From: an uncultured Francisella sp.
Lineage (GTDB): Bacteria > Pseudomonadota > Gammaproteobacteria > Burkholderiales > Neisseriaceae
Direction: 5' to 3'
Length of the DNA: 64,000 bases
Assembly: GCA_943913135.1 (NCBI GenBank)
Contig: CALTVE010000003.1
Coordinates: 39,100-103,099 of the forward strand
Shown here: piece by piece, positions 39,059 through 49,579 of the stretch
Layout of the letters: each line of letters starts with the position of its first letter
Position numbering within the stretch: position 1 is the stretch's first letter
Notes under the pieces: model-generated
Told to the model about the DNA's origin: nothing
Database searches by the model: none
What the model saw: the letters and a program-made list of their open reading frames with translations, nothing else
Position numbers and translations under genes: made by a program

Positions 39059-40149
39059 TATTTCTTCTTAAAATCATGCATAAAGTTTATCAATGCCTCC
39101 ACCCCTTCCATCGGCATGGCATTGTATAGACTCGCTCTCATGCCCCCCACTGCTTTATGACCTTTAAGGAAATAGAGTTTTTTCTCTTCTGCTTCTTTAA
39201 CAAAGGCCGAATCTAGATCTTTATTCTTGGTTTGAAAAACAATGTTCATTATCGAGCGACTTTTTTTATTGACTTTATTACGGTAAAAGCCATCGCTGTT
39301 ATCAATTGCTGCATAGAGTTTATCGCTTTTCTTTTGGTTAAATTCACAGATATAAGGGATACCTCCAAGCTTACGCAACCACGAAGTTACCAAACCACAC
39401 ACATAAATACTGAAAGTAGAAGGCGTATGATACATGCCATCGTTTGGCGGATAAGAAGCGTAACGTAGTACATCGGGGAAGTTATCGCCTGCTCTTTGCA
39501 TCAAGTCTTTACGAATAATGATAATCGTTACTCCTGCTGGACCGATATTTTTTTGGGCACTGGCATAAATCAAGCCATACTCGCGAATATTAACAAGACG
39601 CGATAGGATATCGCTAGACATATCACACACTAAAGTAGGATTGTTGTCCTTTAATTTCGGCAGGTCGTGGTATTGCACACCATGTGCAGTTTCATTACTG
39701 GTAAAATGGATAAAATCCATATCGGCCTCGATCTTCCAACTTTCAACTGGTGGAACATTTAGAAATTCGCCATTTTCTTCACTGCTGGCTGATAAAACGG
39801 TCTTTAAAAGCGCAATTTTGCGCATCTGTTGATACGCCAAAGCGCTCCAGTGCCCTGAAACTACACAGCCTACTTTACGGTTCCGCTCCAAAGATAAATT
39901 GAACGCCGCATCCACAAACTGCAAAGAACCCCCCCCTTGCATGCAAATTATTTCATATTCTTCTGGGATGAAAAGAAGCGCCCGCAGATCTGTCAAAAAG
40001 GCCTGTAAAATATCGATAAACAAAGAACTTCGATGACTAAAAGTCATTTCTGAAAGGCCGGTTCCGTGATAATCCAGTATTTCATTTTGAATTTTAACTA
40101 ATACTTCATGAGGAATAGTGGGAGGTCCCGCCGAAAAATTAAAGGCCAT
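39052..40149 (-). CDS. serC: Phosphoserine aminotransferase
   Basis: SerC transaminates 3-phosphohydroxypyruvate in serine synthesis and also acts in pyridoxal phosphate synthesis. The 365-residue class V aminotransferase begins MAFNFSAGPPTIP. The PLP lysine is in YASAQKNIGPAG, with MQGGGSLQF upstream and GGMRASLYNAMP near the end. It is a single-gene unit divergent from rimP; serA and serB are not in the window. Confidence 0.97.
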   Translation of the reverse strand: MAFNFSAGPPTIPHEVLVKIQNEILDYHGTGLSEMTFSHRSSLFIDILQAFLTDLRALLFIPEEYEIICMQGGGSLQFVDAAFNLSLERNRKVGCVVSGHWSALAYQQMRKIALLKTVLSASSEENGEFLNVPPVESWKIEADMDFIHFTSNETAHGVQYHDLPKLKDNNPTLVCDMSSDILSRLVNIREYGLIYASAQKNIGPAGVTIIIIRKDLMQRAGDNFPDVLRYASYPPNDGMYHTPSTFSIYVCGLVTSWLRKLGGIPYICEFNQKKSDKLYAAIDNSDGFYRNKVNKKSRSIMNIVFQTKNKDLDSAFVKEAEEKKLYFLKGHKAVGGMRASLYNAMPMEGVEALINFMHDFKKKYQ

Positions 40150-40272
40150 AATTACTCTTAGTTAAACTTAATTTAAAGCGTTTGCACAAATAAAGTTTAC
40201 GTTATACCTGATCCCTTGATAAAAAACAAAAAATCCACTGCTTTTGCACAGTAAAATATTGTTAAAACGTGC

Positions 40273-40301
40273 TTTATTTTTGTTTGAAGCTCCTCTATAA
40301 T
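40273..40301 (+). promoter_or_regulatory. Candidate promoter of the rimP-nusA-infB operon
   Basis: A perfect TATAAT lies at 40296-40301. The matching -35 at 17 bp spacing (TTTATT, 40273-40278) is weak, so activity is plausible rather than certain. It is the only good -10 in the divergent serC/rimP region. Confidence 0.5.
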
Positions 40302-40332
40302 GACATAGCTTCAAGTGATTATTAAGATTTAG

Positions 40333-40356
40333 AAATGGGCACAGGCCCATTTTTTT
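40333..40356 (+). promoter_or_regulatory. Terminator-like hairpin in the rimP leader
   Basis: AAATGGGC and GCCCATTT pair around a 4-nt loop (ACAG) and are followed by seven T. This is an intrinsic terminator placed directly before rimP (ATG 40368) and after the candidate promoter. It is reminiscent of the attenuator-like rimP leaders of enterobacteria and may allow NusA-linked feedback. Confidence 0.7.
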
Positions 40357-40367
40357 ATAATTGAAAC

Positions 40368-40799
40368 ATGCCGATAAATAGCGAAAAAATCATAGAAAAC
40401 ACTGTAGAGCAATTGGGTTACAGCTGTGTCGATATCGAGCGCAATAGCTGCGGTTTACTGCGTATCTTTATCGATGCCCCCCAAGGCGTGACCATTAATG
40501 ATTGCGCTTTAGTGAGCCAACATCTTAACCGGGTATTGACGGTAGAAAATATTGACTACGAGACGCTAGAAGTTTCTAGCCCTGGTTTAGATCGAGTGCT
40601 AAAAACAAGTGCAGATTTTACTCGCTTTAAAGGTGCCTTAGTAACGGTAAAACTGCGTGCGGCCCAAGAAGGCAAAAAAAAGATTAAGGGCAAATTGATT
40701 CAAGCGGATGCAAAATATCTCATCCTTGAAAGCGAGGGTCAGACCCTTAATTTACCCTTTTCTTTAATTGACAAAATACGCTTAGTGCCGGATGTGTGA
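40368..40799 (+). CDS. rimP: Ribosome maturation factor RimP
   Basis: RimP aids 30S subunit assembly. The 143-residue two-domain protein matches the family in ENTVEQLGYSCVDIE, LRIFIDAPQGVTINDCALVSQHLNRVL and the signature YETLEVSSPGLDRVLKTSADFTRFKG. It is the first gene of the rimP-nusA-infB-rbfA operon. Confidence 0.97.
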   Translation: MPINSEKIIENTVEQLGYSCVDIERNSCGLLRIFIDAPQGVTINDCALVSQHLNRVLTVENIDYETLEVSSPGLDRVLKTSADFTRFKGALVTVKLRAAQEGKKKIKGKLIQADAKYLILESEGQTLNLPFSLIDKIRLVPDV

Positions 40800-40830
40800 A
40801 AGATTTTTTTAATATAAGGAATATAAATCC

Positions 40831-42342
40831 ATGAGTCGCGAGATACTGCTTTTAATCGATGCTTTAGCCAGCGAAAAAAATGTAGACAGCGAAACCGTAT
40901 TTGCCGCGGTAGAAGCAGCCCTCGCTGGAGCCGCACGTAAAAAATTGGGACTAGATAACGTCGATATTCAAGTCTCTATCGACCGCGAAACCGGTGAATA
41001 CACGGTAGAACGCCGTTGGCAGATAGTAAACGACTTAGATTATACTACCCCTTCCCTGCAAAAAACCATAGAAGAGCTGCAGGAAACCGACCCTAATACC
41101 TCTTTACAAGTAGGCGATTATTACAAAGAACCGATTTCTGATGTCCATTTTGGCCGCATTGGTGCTCAAATGGCTAAGCGAACCATTTTACAAAAAATCC
41201 GTGAAGCAGAAAGAGAACAGTTATTAAACGAATTTTTACAGCGTAAAGAAAATATTATTACCGGCGTAGTCAAACGCGTAGACAGACTGGGTGCAATAAT
41301 CGAAACACACCGTATTGAAGCTTTGCTGCCACGTGACCAAATGATTCCCCGAGAAAGTCTGCACCCAGGTGATAGAGTTCGGGCTTATTTACTGCGCATC
41401 GAAGAAAAAGGTAATCGTCCAGAAATTATCTTAACCCGAACTTCAAAAGAATTTTTAGTCAAGCTCTTTGAATTAGAAGTGCCGGAAATTGAAGAGGGCC
41501 TCATTGAAATCAAAGAAGTGGCCCGTGACCCAGGTATGAGAGCTAAAATCGCTGTAAAATCTAATGATGCTCGCATCGATCCTCAAGGCACGTGTATTGG
41601 GGTACGAGGCTCTCGAGTTAACGCCGTTTCCGAAGCTTTAAATGGCGAACGCATCGACGTGGTCCTGTGGTCCCCAGAAATCGCACAATTCATTATCAAT
41701 GCCTTATCCCCTACCACGGTATCGCGTATTTTGATCGATGAAGATCAACATAATGTCGATGTGGTAGTCGACGAAGACCAGTTGCCTATTGCCATTGGTA
41801 GAAGCGGACAAAATGTGCGCCTGGCTTCAGAATTAACAGGCTGGCACCTCAAAATTCTAACGGGTGAAGAAGCAGAAGAAGTGCATCAAACTCAAAATCA
41901 GGAGCTTCGTACTTTATTCACAAGCGCTTTAGATGTTGATGAAAGTATCGCCGATATCTTGGTGCAGGAAGGCTTTACTTCTTTAGAAGAAATTGCTTAT
42001 GTGCCCGTTGAAGAACTATTGAGCATAGAAGAATTCGACGAAGACTTAGTAAATGATCTTCGTGAAAGAGCACGCAATGCTATCTTAATGCAAGCGATTG
42101 CAACCGAAGAGCAGCTGAGGGAAGTTGACCCTGCCCTTAAAGCATTACTAGGTATGCACGATTCACTCTTAAAACAACTGATTAAAGAAAACATTCACAC
42201 CCTGGATGACTTAGCTGAGCTCGCAGTACATGAGCTTCGTGCTTTTACCGATCTTTCTGAAGAGGAGGCCAGTCAATTGATTTTGAATGCCCGGTCTCAT
42301 TGGTTTGAAGATAGCACAGAAGAAGGATCTACGAATGACTAA
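40831..42342 (+). CDS. nusA: Transcription termination/antitermination factor NusA
   Basis: NusA binds RNA polymerase and controls pausing, termination and antitermination. The 503-residue protein has the N-terminal polymerase-binding domain (1-125), an S1 domain (about 135-200), two KH domains ([24 protein letters not shown] and [11 protein letters not shown]), and two C-terminal acidic AR-type repeats ([14 protein letters not shown] and [15 protein letters not shown]), which are a gammaproteobacterial feature. AAGGAATA precedes the ATG. The stop overlaps the infB start. Confidence 0.98.
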   Translation: MSREILLLIDALASEKNVDSETVFAAVEAALAGAARKKLGLDNVDIQVSIDRETGEYTVERRWQIVNDLDYTTPSLQKTIEELQETDPNTSLQVGDYYKEPISDVHFGRIGAQMAKRTILQKIREAEREQLLNEFLQRKENIITGVVKRVDRLGAIIETHRIEALLPRDQMIPRESLHPGDRVRAYLLRIEEKGNRPEIILTRTSKEFLVKLFELEVPEIEEGLIEIKEVARDPGMRAKIAVKSNDARIDPQGTCIGVRGSRVNAVSEALNGERIDVVLWSPEIAQFIINALSPTTVSRILIDEDQHNVDVVVDEDQLPIAIGRSGQNVRLASELTGWHLKILTGEEAEEVHQTQNQELRTLFTSALDVDESIADILVQEGFTSLEEIAYVPVEELLSIEEFDEDLVNDLRERARNAILMQAIATEEQLREVDPALKALLGMHDSLLKQLIKENIHTLDDLAELAVHELRAFTDLSEEEASQLILNARSHWFEDSTEEGSTND

Positions 42343-45286
42343 AGATACGCTGAGTAGTTTTGCTAAACAACTTAAATTGCCCGAAGACGAAGTTATTAAG
42401 CAATTTCGCTCAATAGGGGTAGAGCTCTCTTCTAGTGACGATGAGATTACCGCCGATCACAAAAAAGCTTTGTTAGCGCGTTTACAAGGGATCTCTAATA
42501 ACACGCCCAAACGGCGCCTTAGCATTACTCGTAAAAAAACCGAAAAAAGTACTGTGGCTGGGGTGCAAGTAGAAACGCGGCGGCGGCGCAAGATAGAAAT
42601 CCTTTCTACCAGCCCAAGCAAAATAGAAAATAAAGTCGAACAGTTCCCTAAAGAAAATACAGCTTCTATTAATAAAGAAGAAAAAATAAGGGTATCTAAG
42701 ACGGCAGAACCTCCTTCTCACGAAGAAAAACCTGCATCTATTCAAAAAACGGATGCCCAAAAAACACCCGTAGGAGAGCCGCTTTCTTTTAAGAAAATTG
42801 ACCGTGAAGTAAAACCTAACTTCCAACAGCAAACAGATGAACGGCCGAGTGACCAGAGAAGCGAAGAACACCAAAAAGTTACTTCTCACACTGAGCAAAA
42901 CTTAGCAACAAAAGTAGATAAAAAGGTAGGAAAAGACAGCAAGCTTGCCTCTGAAGGCCCACCTCTTTCGGGCTCAAATACCACACAAGAGCATAACAAA
43001 ACTGAGAGAATAATATCCCCTGCTGCACAGGAAGGAGCAGAAGAACAAAATAATGCACCCTCTGCAACAGTGAAAAAAAGTCGTGCCCCTATCTTAAGCG
43101 ATGAAGAAATTGCTCAAAGGAAAAAAGAACAGCAAAGAGCCGATCAACTACGGCGTCATCAGAGAGAACTCATTGAAGAACGTAAAGAGGCGCAAAAAAA
43201 ACGGCGTGAAGCATTATTAAAAACTCAACAGGCTGCGGCGAAAGAGGAACTTAAAAATAAGAGCGGAGGCTCGATTTCTCCTTCGCCAATGCCCTTCGAA
43301 AAACCAGCTCCTACTGCCCGTAAAGCGCGAACCGGTAAAGCAGGTAGAGGGAACGAAGAATTTGAAGAAATTAAATACAATAGAGTCAGTCGCAGCCGTG
43401 ACAGAAGCCGCAGTCGCGATGAACAAGTCTTAAACCAAGAAAGCGACGCGATCCGTCCAGGTGCAAAACGCCATCGCAGAAAGCTACGCGATAACAACGA
43501 AACTACTTTCCAGGCTCCGACTGAGCCAATGGTTTATGAAGTCACTGTGCCAGAGACGATTACGGTAGCAGAGCTTTCTAAAAAAATGTCTGTTAAGGCC
43601 ATAGAGGTGATCAAAACGTTGATGAATATGGGCATGGTGGTTACCATCAACCAAGTTCTTGATCAAGAAACGGCTTTAATTGTCGTCGAAGAAATGGGAC
43701 ACAAGGGTGTTGCCGCTAAAACCGAAGATCCGGAAACCTTCTTGGGTGAAGAAGAAAATATTCACGATGCTCCGCTATTACCTCGTGCGCCGGTAGTGAC
43801 GGTTATGGGGCATGTCGATCATGGCAAAACTTCACTTTTAGACTTTATCCGGCGGAGCAAAGTAGTCGCCGGTGAAGCAGGCGGTATTACTCAGCATATT
43901 GGTGCTTATAGCGTAGAAAATAAAGGCGGGAAAATCACTTTTCTCGATACTCCCGGTCATGCTGCATTTACCGAGATGCGCGCTAGAGGAGCTAAAGCAA
44001 CCGATATTGTCATTTTGGTCGTAGCCGCTGACGATGGGGTAAAACCGCAGACAATAGAAGCGATTAATCATGCTAAAGCAGCAAATGTCCCCATCGTGGT
44101 AGCGGTCAATAAAATTGACAAAGCGGGGGCTGATCCACAGAAAATACGTCAAGAACTTAGCCAGCACGAAGTCATCCCTGAAGATTGGGGCGGTGATACT
44201 CAATTTGTTGATATTTCTGCCAAACAGGGGACCCATATCGATGCCTTATTGGAGGCAGTATTGCTGCAAGCTGAGCTATTGGAACTTAAGGCTCCCGTAG
44301 AGTCACCTGCCACAGGCGTAGTAGTAGAAGCACGTCTGGATAAGGGCAAAGGGGCGGTGATAACTTTGCTTGTGCAATCAGGTACTTTGAAAAAAGGGGA
44401 TGTATTACTTGCAGGCAATGCTTATGGCAAAGTACGCGCGCTCTACGATGAAAATGGCAAAGCAGTTAAAGCTGCTGGCCCCTCTTCGCCCGTGGAAGTA
44501 TTGGGGCTTTCTTCTGTGCCCCGCTCTGGAGAAGACGCCTTGGTATTGAAAAATGAAAAGAAAGCGCGAGAAATTGCCCTTTTTCGACAAGGTAAATACC
44601 GCGATCTGCGTTTAGCACGACAAGAAGCAGGCAAGTTAGAAAATCTTTTCAAACACATCAACGCTGGAGAAATCCAAACGCTGCCTTTAATTATTAAATC
44701 TGATGTCCAAGGCTCATACGAAGCCTTATCTAAAGCCTTGAAAGAACTGTCTACTGATGAAATACGGGTTTCAGTGATTCACGAAGGTGCCGGTGCTATT
44801 GCAGAATCCGATGTTAATCTGGCCTTGGCTTCTAATGCACGTATTATCGGCTTTAATGTCCGCGCTGATGCTTCAGCACGCAGCTTAGCCGAACGCGAAG
44901 GTATAGATATCCACTATTACAACATTATTTATGAAGCGATTGATGATATTAAGGCGGCGTTATCTGGAATGCTATCACCCGAAAAGAAAGAGCAACAAAT
45001 TGGCACAGTCGAAATCCGCCAAGTAATTACTATTTCCAAAATAGGCAATGTAGCCGGCTGCATGGTGACCGATGGTGTAGTTAGAGACAATTCTAAAATA
45101 CGTTTAATTCGCAATAACGTGGTTATTCACACGGGAGAAATTGAATCTCTACGTCGTTTTAAAGATACAGTAAAAGAAGTAAAACAGGGTTTTGAATGCG
45201 GTATTACTTTAAAGAATTATCAAGATATCCAAATGGGTGATCAAATGGAGGTCTTTGAAGTGATAGAAATTCAAAGAGAGTTATAA
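42335..45286 (+). CDS. infB: Translation initiation factor IF-2
   Basis: IF-2 is the GTPase that places initiator tRNA on the ribosome. I start at ATG 42335, preceded by AGAAGGA and overlapping the nusA stop by 8 nt, giving 983 residues. An N-terminal IF2N domain ([18 protein letters not shown]) is followed by a long charged linker, a second IF2N at about 415-465, the G domain with [16 protein letters not shown] and NKID, and the C-terminal fMet-tRNA-binding domains. The linker holds a small [11 protein letters not shown] patch. Confidence 0.98.
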   Translation: MTKDTLSSFAKQLKLPEDEVIKQFRSIGVELSSSDDEITADHKKALLARLQGISNNTPKRRLSITRKKTEKSTVAGVQVETRRRRKIEILSTSPSKIENKVEQFPKENTASINKEEKIRVSKTAEPPSHEEKPASIQKTDAQKTPVGEPLSFKKIDREVKPNFQQQTDERPSDQRSEEHQKVTSHTEQNLATKVDKKVGKDSKLASEGPPLSGSNTTQEHNKTERIISPAAQEGAEEQNNAPSATVKKSRAPILSDEEIAQRKKEQQRADQLRRHQRELIEERKEAQKKRREALLKTQQAAAKEELKNKSGGSISPSPMPFEKPAPTARKARTGKAGRGNEEFEEIKYNRVSRSRDRSRSRDEQVLNQESDAIRPGAKRHRRKLRDNNETTFQAPTEPMVYEVTVPETITVAELSKKMSVKAIEVIKTLMNMGMVVTINQVLDQETALIVVEEMGHKGVAAKTEDPETFLGEEENIHDAPLLPRAPVVTVMGHVDHGKTSLLDFIRRSKVVAGEAGGITQHIGAYSVENKGGKITFLDTPGHAAFTEMRARGAKATDIVILVVAADDGVKPQTIEAINHAKAANVPIVVAVNKIDKAGADPQKIRQELSQHEVIPEDWGGDTQFVDISAKQGTHIDALLEAVLLQAELLELKAPVESPATGVVVEARLDKGKGAVITLLVQSGTLKKGDVLLAGNAYGKVRALYDENGKAVKAAGPSSPVEVLGLSSVPRSGEDALVLKNEKKAREIALFRQGKYRDLRLARQEAGKLENLFKHINAGEIQTLPLIIKSDVQGSYEALSKALKELSTDEIRVSVIHEGAGAIAESDVNLALASNARIIGFNVRADASARSLAEREGIDIHYYNIIYEAIDDIKAALSGMLSPEKKEQQIGTVEIRQVITISKIGNVAGCMVTDGVVRDNSKIRLIRNNVVIHTGEIESLRRFKDTVKEVKQGFECGITLKNYQDIQMGDQMEVFEVIEIQREL

Positions 45287-45297
45287 ACAGAACCGTT

Positions 45298-45690
45298 ATG
45301 CAAAAAAATTTCAGTCGTACCGACCGATTAGAAGAACAAATTCTTCAAGAGATTGCCGCGATTATCCATAGTGATTTAAATGACCCGCGCTTAGGTTTTG
45401 TGACTTTAACTGCAGTTAAAGTCAGTAAAGACCTTCAACATGCACGCATTTTTTATACTGCGCTTCAAGAAGAAGGGACACAACATCCCTATAAAAACAG
45501 TCAAGCTGCTTTAACCAGCGCCCGGGGCTATATTCGCTCTGCCCTTGCGCGACGCCTAAATCTTTACCAGATTCCCCAATTAAACTTTACTTACGATGAA
45601 AGTATAGAACGAGGGTCTGTGATCACCACCTTACTCGAAGATATAGAAAACGGTTTAAACAAGCGTTCCTCCGATGATGAAAAAGAATAA
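45298..45690 (+). CDS. rbfA: Ribosome-binding factor A
   Basis: RbfA is a 30S maturation and cold-adaptation factor. The 130-residue KH-fold protein shows RTDRLEEQILQEIAAIIHSDLNDPRLGFVTLTAV and RSALARRLNLYQIPQLNF. It closes the operon; truB, rpsO and pnp, which usually follow, are absent, and a terminator lies 20 nt downstream. Confidence 0.97.
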   Translation: MQKNFSRTDRLEEQILQEIAAIIHSDLNDPRLGFVTLTAVKVSKDLQHARIFYTALQEEGTQHPYKNSQAALTSARGYIRSALARRLNLYQIPQLNFTYDESIERGSVITTLLEDIENGLNKRSSDDEKE

Positions 45691-45710
45691 TGGGCTCTCA
45701 TTATCACCGA

Positions 45711-45737
45711 AAAAATAATCTCGATAAGAGATTTTTA
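45711..45737. terminator. Bidirectional terminator between rbfA and the Sel1 lipoprotein
   Basis: AATCTC (45717-45722) and GAGATT (45728-45733) form a 6-bp stem with a 5-nt loop, flanked by an A-run on the left and a T-run on the right. It can therefore stop transcription of both rbfA and the convergent Sel1 gene. Confidence 0.65.
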
Positions 45738-45744
45738 GCATGCT

Positions 45745-48069
45745 TTAAACGATACGCCGGTAAAGAGGGCGCGTTTTTATTGTTTTAGCGTCCTGTTTTT
45801 GCCATCTTTCTAAGACATGGCACGCTAGAACATAATGTTGCTGACAAGATTTTTTTAGCCAATTGCGCCCAGAAGCTAGATTTTTCTTAACCACGACCCC
45901 TTCGCTTTGCATGAGACCGCAGTAATATTGGTTTTGCGCATCCCCTTTGGCTGCATCGCGGCACACTTGACGATATTTTTCTTGCGCCCGCGGATAATCG
46001 AACGGCATATCATTGCCCCGCGCGTAAGCAATCGCCAGTTGATAACAGGCTTGAGCTTGATGGTTAGCGCAAGCTTTATCCAAAGCGACCCTCCTATCAC
46101 GGTCTTTTTGCATAACGATGCCCCGTGCTTTCGCTCCTTGCAAGTTTTTCAATTTTTGCTGATTTTGTTGAACTTCTTGCAGCTTGCGTGCCTGCACTTC
46201 TAACAGTCCTTGCTGTTTACCTTGTGCAGTTCCTTGTAATAACAAAGCAAGATCTTGACTGGTTTTAGCGATTTTCTGCTTGTCTTCAGCACTTAAAGAA
46301 ACTTCTGGTGACAAAGAAGGCGAGGCATCCTGTCCCTGTGCTTGACTTTGTTGTTGTGTAATCGGTACTGGCCGATCTGCTGCCTTCTTATTATCAGCCA
46401 CTGATTCGTCCCCAGGTGGAGCAGTCAATGCTTCGCTCTCCGAAGTATCCATAGGATCGGTATAAGAAGCGCCCGTCCTATCCCTTTCTCCTAAGGGTGC
46501 TCCATGCAGCAAAAATTGTCTCCAAGCCTCTGGTTCTACCTGTGCCGTGTGTGAGCTCGTCTGCGCTGCTCTTTCATTATTCATTGAAGATCCCTCATCC
46601 TTGCCTGTAGTTTCCACAGACGAGTATTGTTTAACAGGTATAGAGTTACCTTGCGCCCCTGGTCGGGTATAGGGCAATGCAAAAAATTGGTTAGTAGAAG
46701 AATCCCTATCTATCGCCTCATTCAAGCGTTTTTTAGCCGCAATAGCCCTTAAAACAGTAGCAAAACCTGAACTTGCACGAGGCATCGCACTGGTTTCTCT
46801 TAAAATTACATCATTTTTGCTGCCCCCTGCCGCCTGCGTTGCCAGTGCCTGCTCTCGGGCTAAGGCTTCCTGATTAAGGCGGCGATTTTTAGCAGCGATC
46901 AAACTTAAAGCACTGACAAAGCCAACGCTAGGGGCAGCCGTCTGCATCTTTCCACTTTCTTCATCCCGATCTATCTCATTAGATAAGACTAATCCTGGTC
47001 GTTCAGAAGAAAGGGCCGACCCACTCTTGCCTTCTAAGCTAGATTTTTCTCCCCCTGGCGCTGTTTCCTTTTTTACCCCCCTAAAAGGCAACGTATCTCG
47101 GATCGCTGCCGCTGCTTTACCATGAGGCATGGGCGTCGAAACCCTATCGTCTGGTTCCTGTTTCCATCCTTTAGAAACGGGGTCTAAAGAAGATGCCTGA
47201 GCACGCTCTGCTTCAGGATGCTCTGTCAGCCAAAGGGCAGTGCTGGCACTCAATAGATTGTTTTCACACAGTGGATCATGATTTTGGCAAAGATTATCGA
47301 TAAAACGATTCTCGCGATCTTCGATTTTAAACGGAGTTAAATCTTTTTTTTTCTTAAAGCCGCCCTCACCAGGATCGTTACCATCCTCTTGCTCATTATC
47401 TAAGCGGCTATTGGGGTCTCCTACCACATAGCTGTGACAAACCGGATCTTTACCTTCTTGCCAATAGCACACCTTCGTGCGCCCCCGGGTTTGGCCATTT
47501 CTCTCGATCATGCTTTGATCACGGTAATAACCTCGGTGGAAAGAGTGATTACGATTTAGCCAATTTTGTGGTTGCGCAATAATCCAATTTTTCTGCTCTA
47601 AAGGTGGGAAAGAATGATCTAAATTGCGAAATTCTTTATCCATCTTAGTTTTTAATCCATTTAACGTTCTTAGGGCAGATAAACAGTTCTCCCGTTCAGA
47701 GCCGCTCAATTGGCAAAAACGCTCATCTATTCCACTGCGGGGTAGAGATTCAGAAGAGGGAGGAAACTCAGGGGCGGAAAAAGCTTCACTGAGATAACCA
47801 ATGTCTTCTTGTGCTCTTCTTTGCCATTCACTGTGGCGCAACAAGGCACACGCATAGGCATTACCTTGAGCACAGCCTGCCCCCGCTAAACTCGCCTTTA
47901 AAATGGGATTACTCTGTACGGTCATACTATTTAATTCACGCTCGCAAGATACAGTAAAATTTTTCTGGCAATCCACTGTATTGTTTTCTTTACCCGAGCA
48001 GCTAAGTAAAAGCAAGCACAAAGCCGTGCTTGACCATATCAAACCGTTTGCTTTCATTTTTTTATCCAT
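45745..48069 (-). CDS. Large lipoprotein with C-terminal Sel1 repeats
   Basis: The protein has 774 residues. It starts with a lipoprotein signal (lipobox LLSC, Cys about residue 24), so it should be attached to an outer or inner membrane. The N-terminal 150 residues contain paired cysteines (for example CELN...CAQGNAYACALL). A long polar, probably disordered middle follows (about 200-630). The C-terminal 120 residues carry two to three Sel1-type helix-turn-helix repeats with Cys pairs, such as CANHQAQACYQLAIAYARG and CRDAAKGDAQNQYYC. A motif resembling GF-x-x-x-L-x-x-IAAK-x-R-LN is duplicated in the middle. Sel1 proteins are protein-interaction scaffolds. I cannot assign a function. Confidence 0.75.
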   Translation of the reverse strand: MDKKMKANGLIWSSTALCLLLLSCSGKENNTVDCQKNFTVSCERELNSMTVQSNPILKASLAGAGCAQGNAYACALLRHSEWQRRAQEDIGYLSEAFSAPEFPPSSESLPRSGIDERFCQLSGSERENCLSALRTLNGLKTKMDKEFRNLDHSFPPLEQKNWIIAQPQNWLNRNHSFHRGYYRDQSMIERNGQTRGRTKVCYWQEGKDPVCHSYVVGDPNSRLDNEQEDGNDPGEGGFKKKKDLTPFKIEDRENRFIDNLCQNHDPLCENNLLSASTALWLTEHPEAERAQASSLDPVSKGWKQEPDDRVSTPMPHGKAAAAIRDTLPFRGVKKETAPGGEKSSLEGKSGSALSSERPGLVLSNEIDRDEESGKMQTAAPSVGFVSALSLIAAKNRRLNQEALAREQALATQAAGGSKNDVILRETSAMPRASSGFATVLRAIAAKKRLNEAIDRDSSTNQFFALPYTRPGAQGNSIPVKQYSSVETTGKDEGSSMNNERAAQTSSHTAQVEPEAWRQFLLHGAPLGERDRTGASYTDPMDTSESEALTAPPGDESVADNKKAADRPVPITQQQSQAQGQDASPSLSPEVSLSAEDKQKIAKTSQDLALLLQGTAQGKQQGLLEVQARKLQEVQQNQQKLKNLQGAKARGIVMQKDRDRRVALDKACANHQAQACYQLAIAYARGNDMPFDYPRAQEKYRQVCRDAAKGDAQNQYYCGLMQSEGVVVKKNLASGRNWLKKSCQQHYVLACHVLERWQKQDAKTIKTRPLYRRIV

Positions 48070-48205
48070 TTTCTCTATGTGCGCTAAAGCTTAAAGCTGA
48101 AAGACATTGTAACTGATGAATATACAAATTCAAGCATTCTTAGATTGCCAGAGGCGGCTAAGAAGCCCTATACTTTAGCCCCTATCAAAAAAGACGATTG
48201 CTTAG

Positions 48206-49570
<1,365 letters not shown>

Positions 49571-49579
49571 TTTATATAA

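Noticed and set aside
39926..39940. C8 tract inside serC as a phase-variation switch
   Set aside because: It encodes the conserved Gly run of MQGGGSLQF, so the tract is fixed by protein function.
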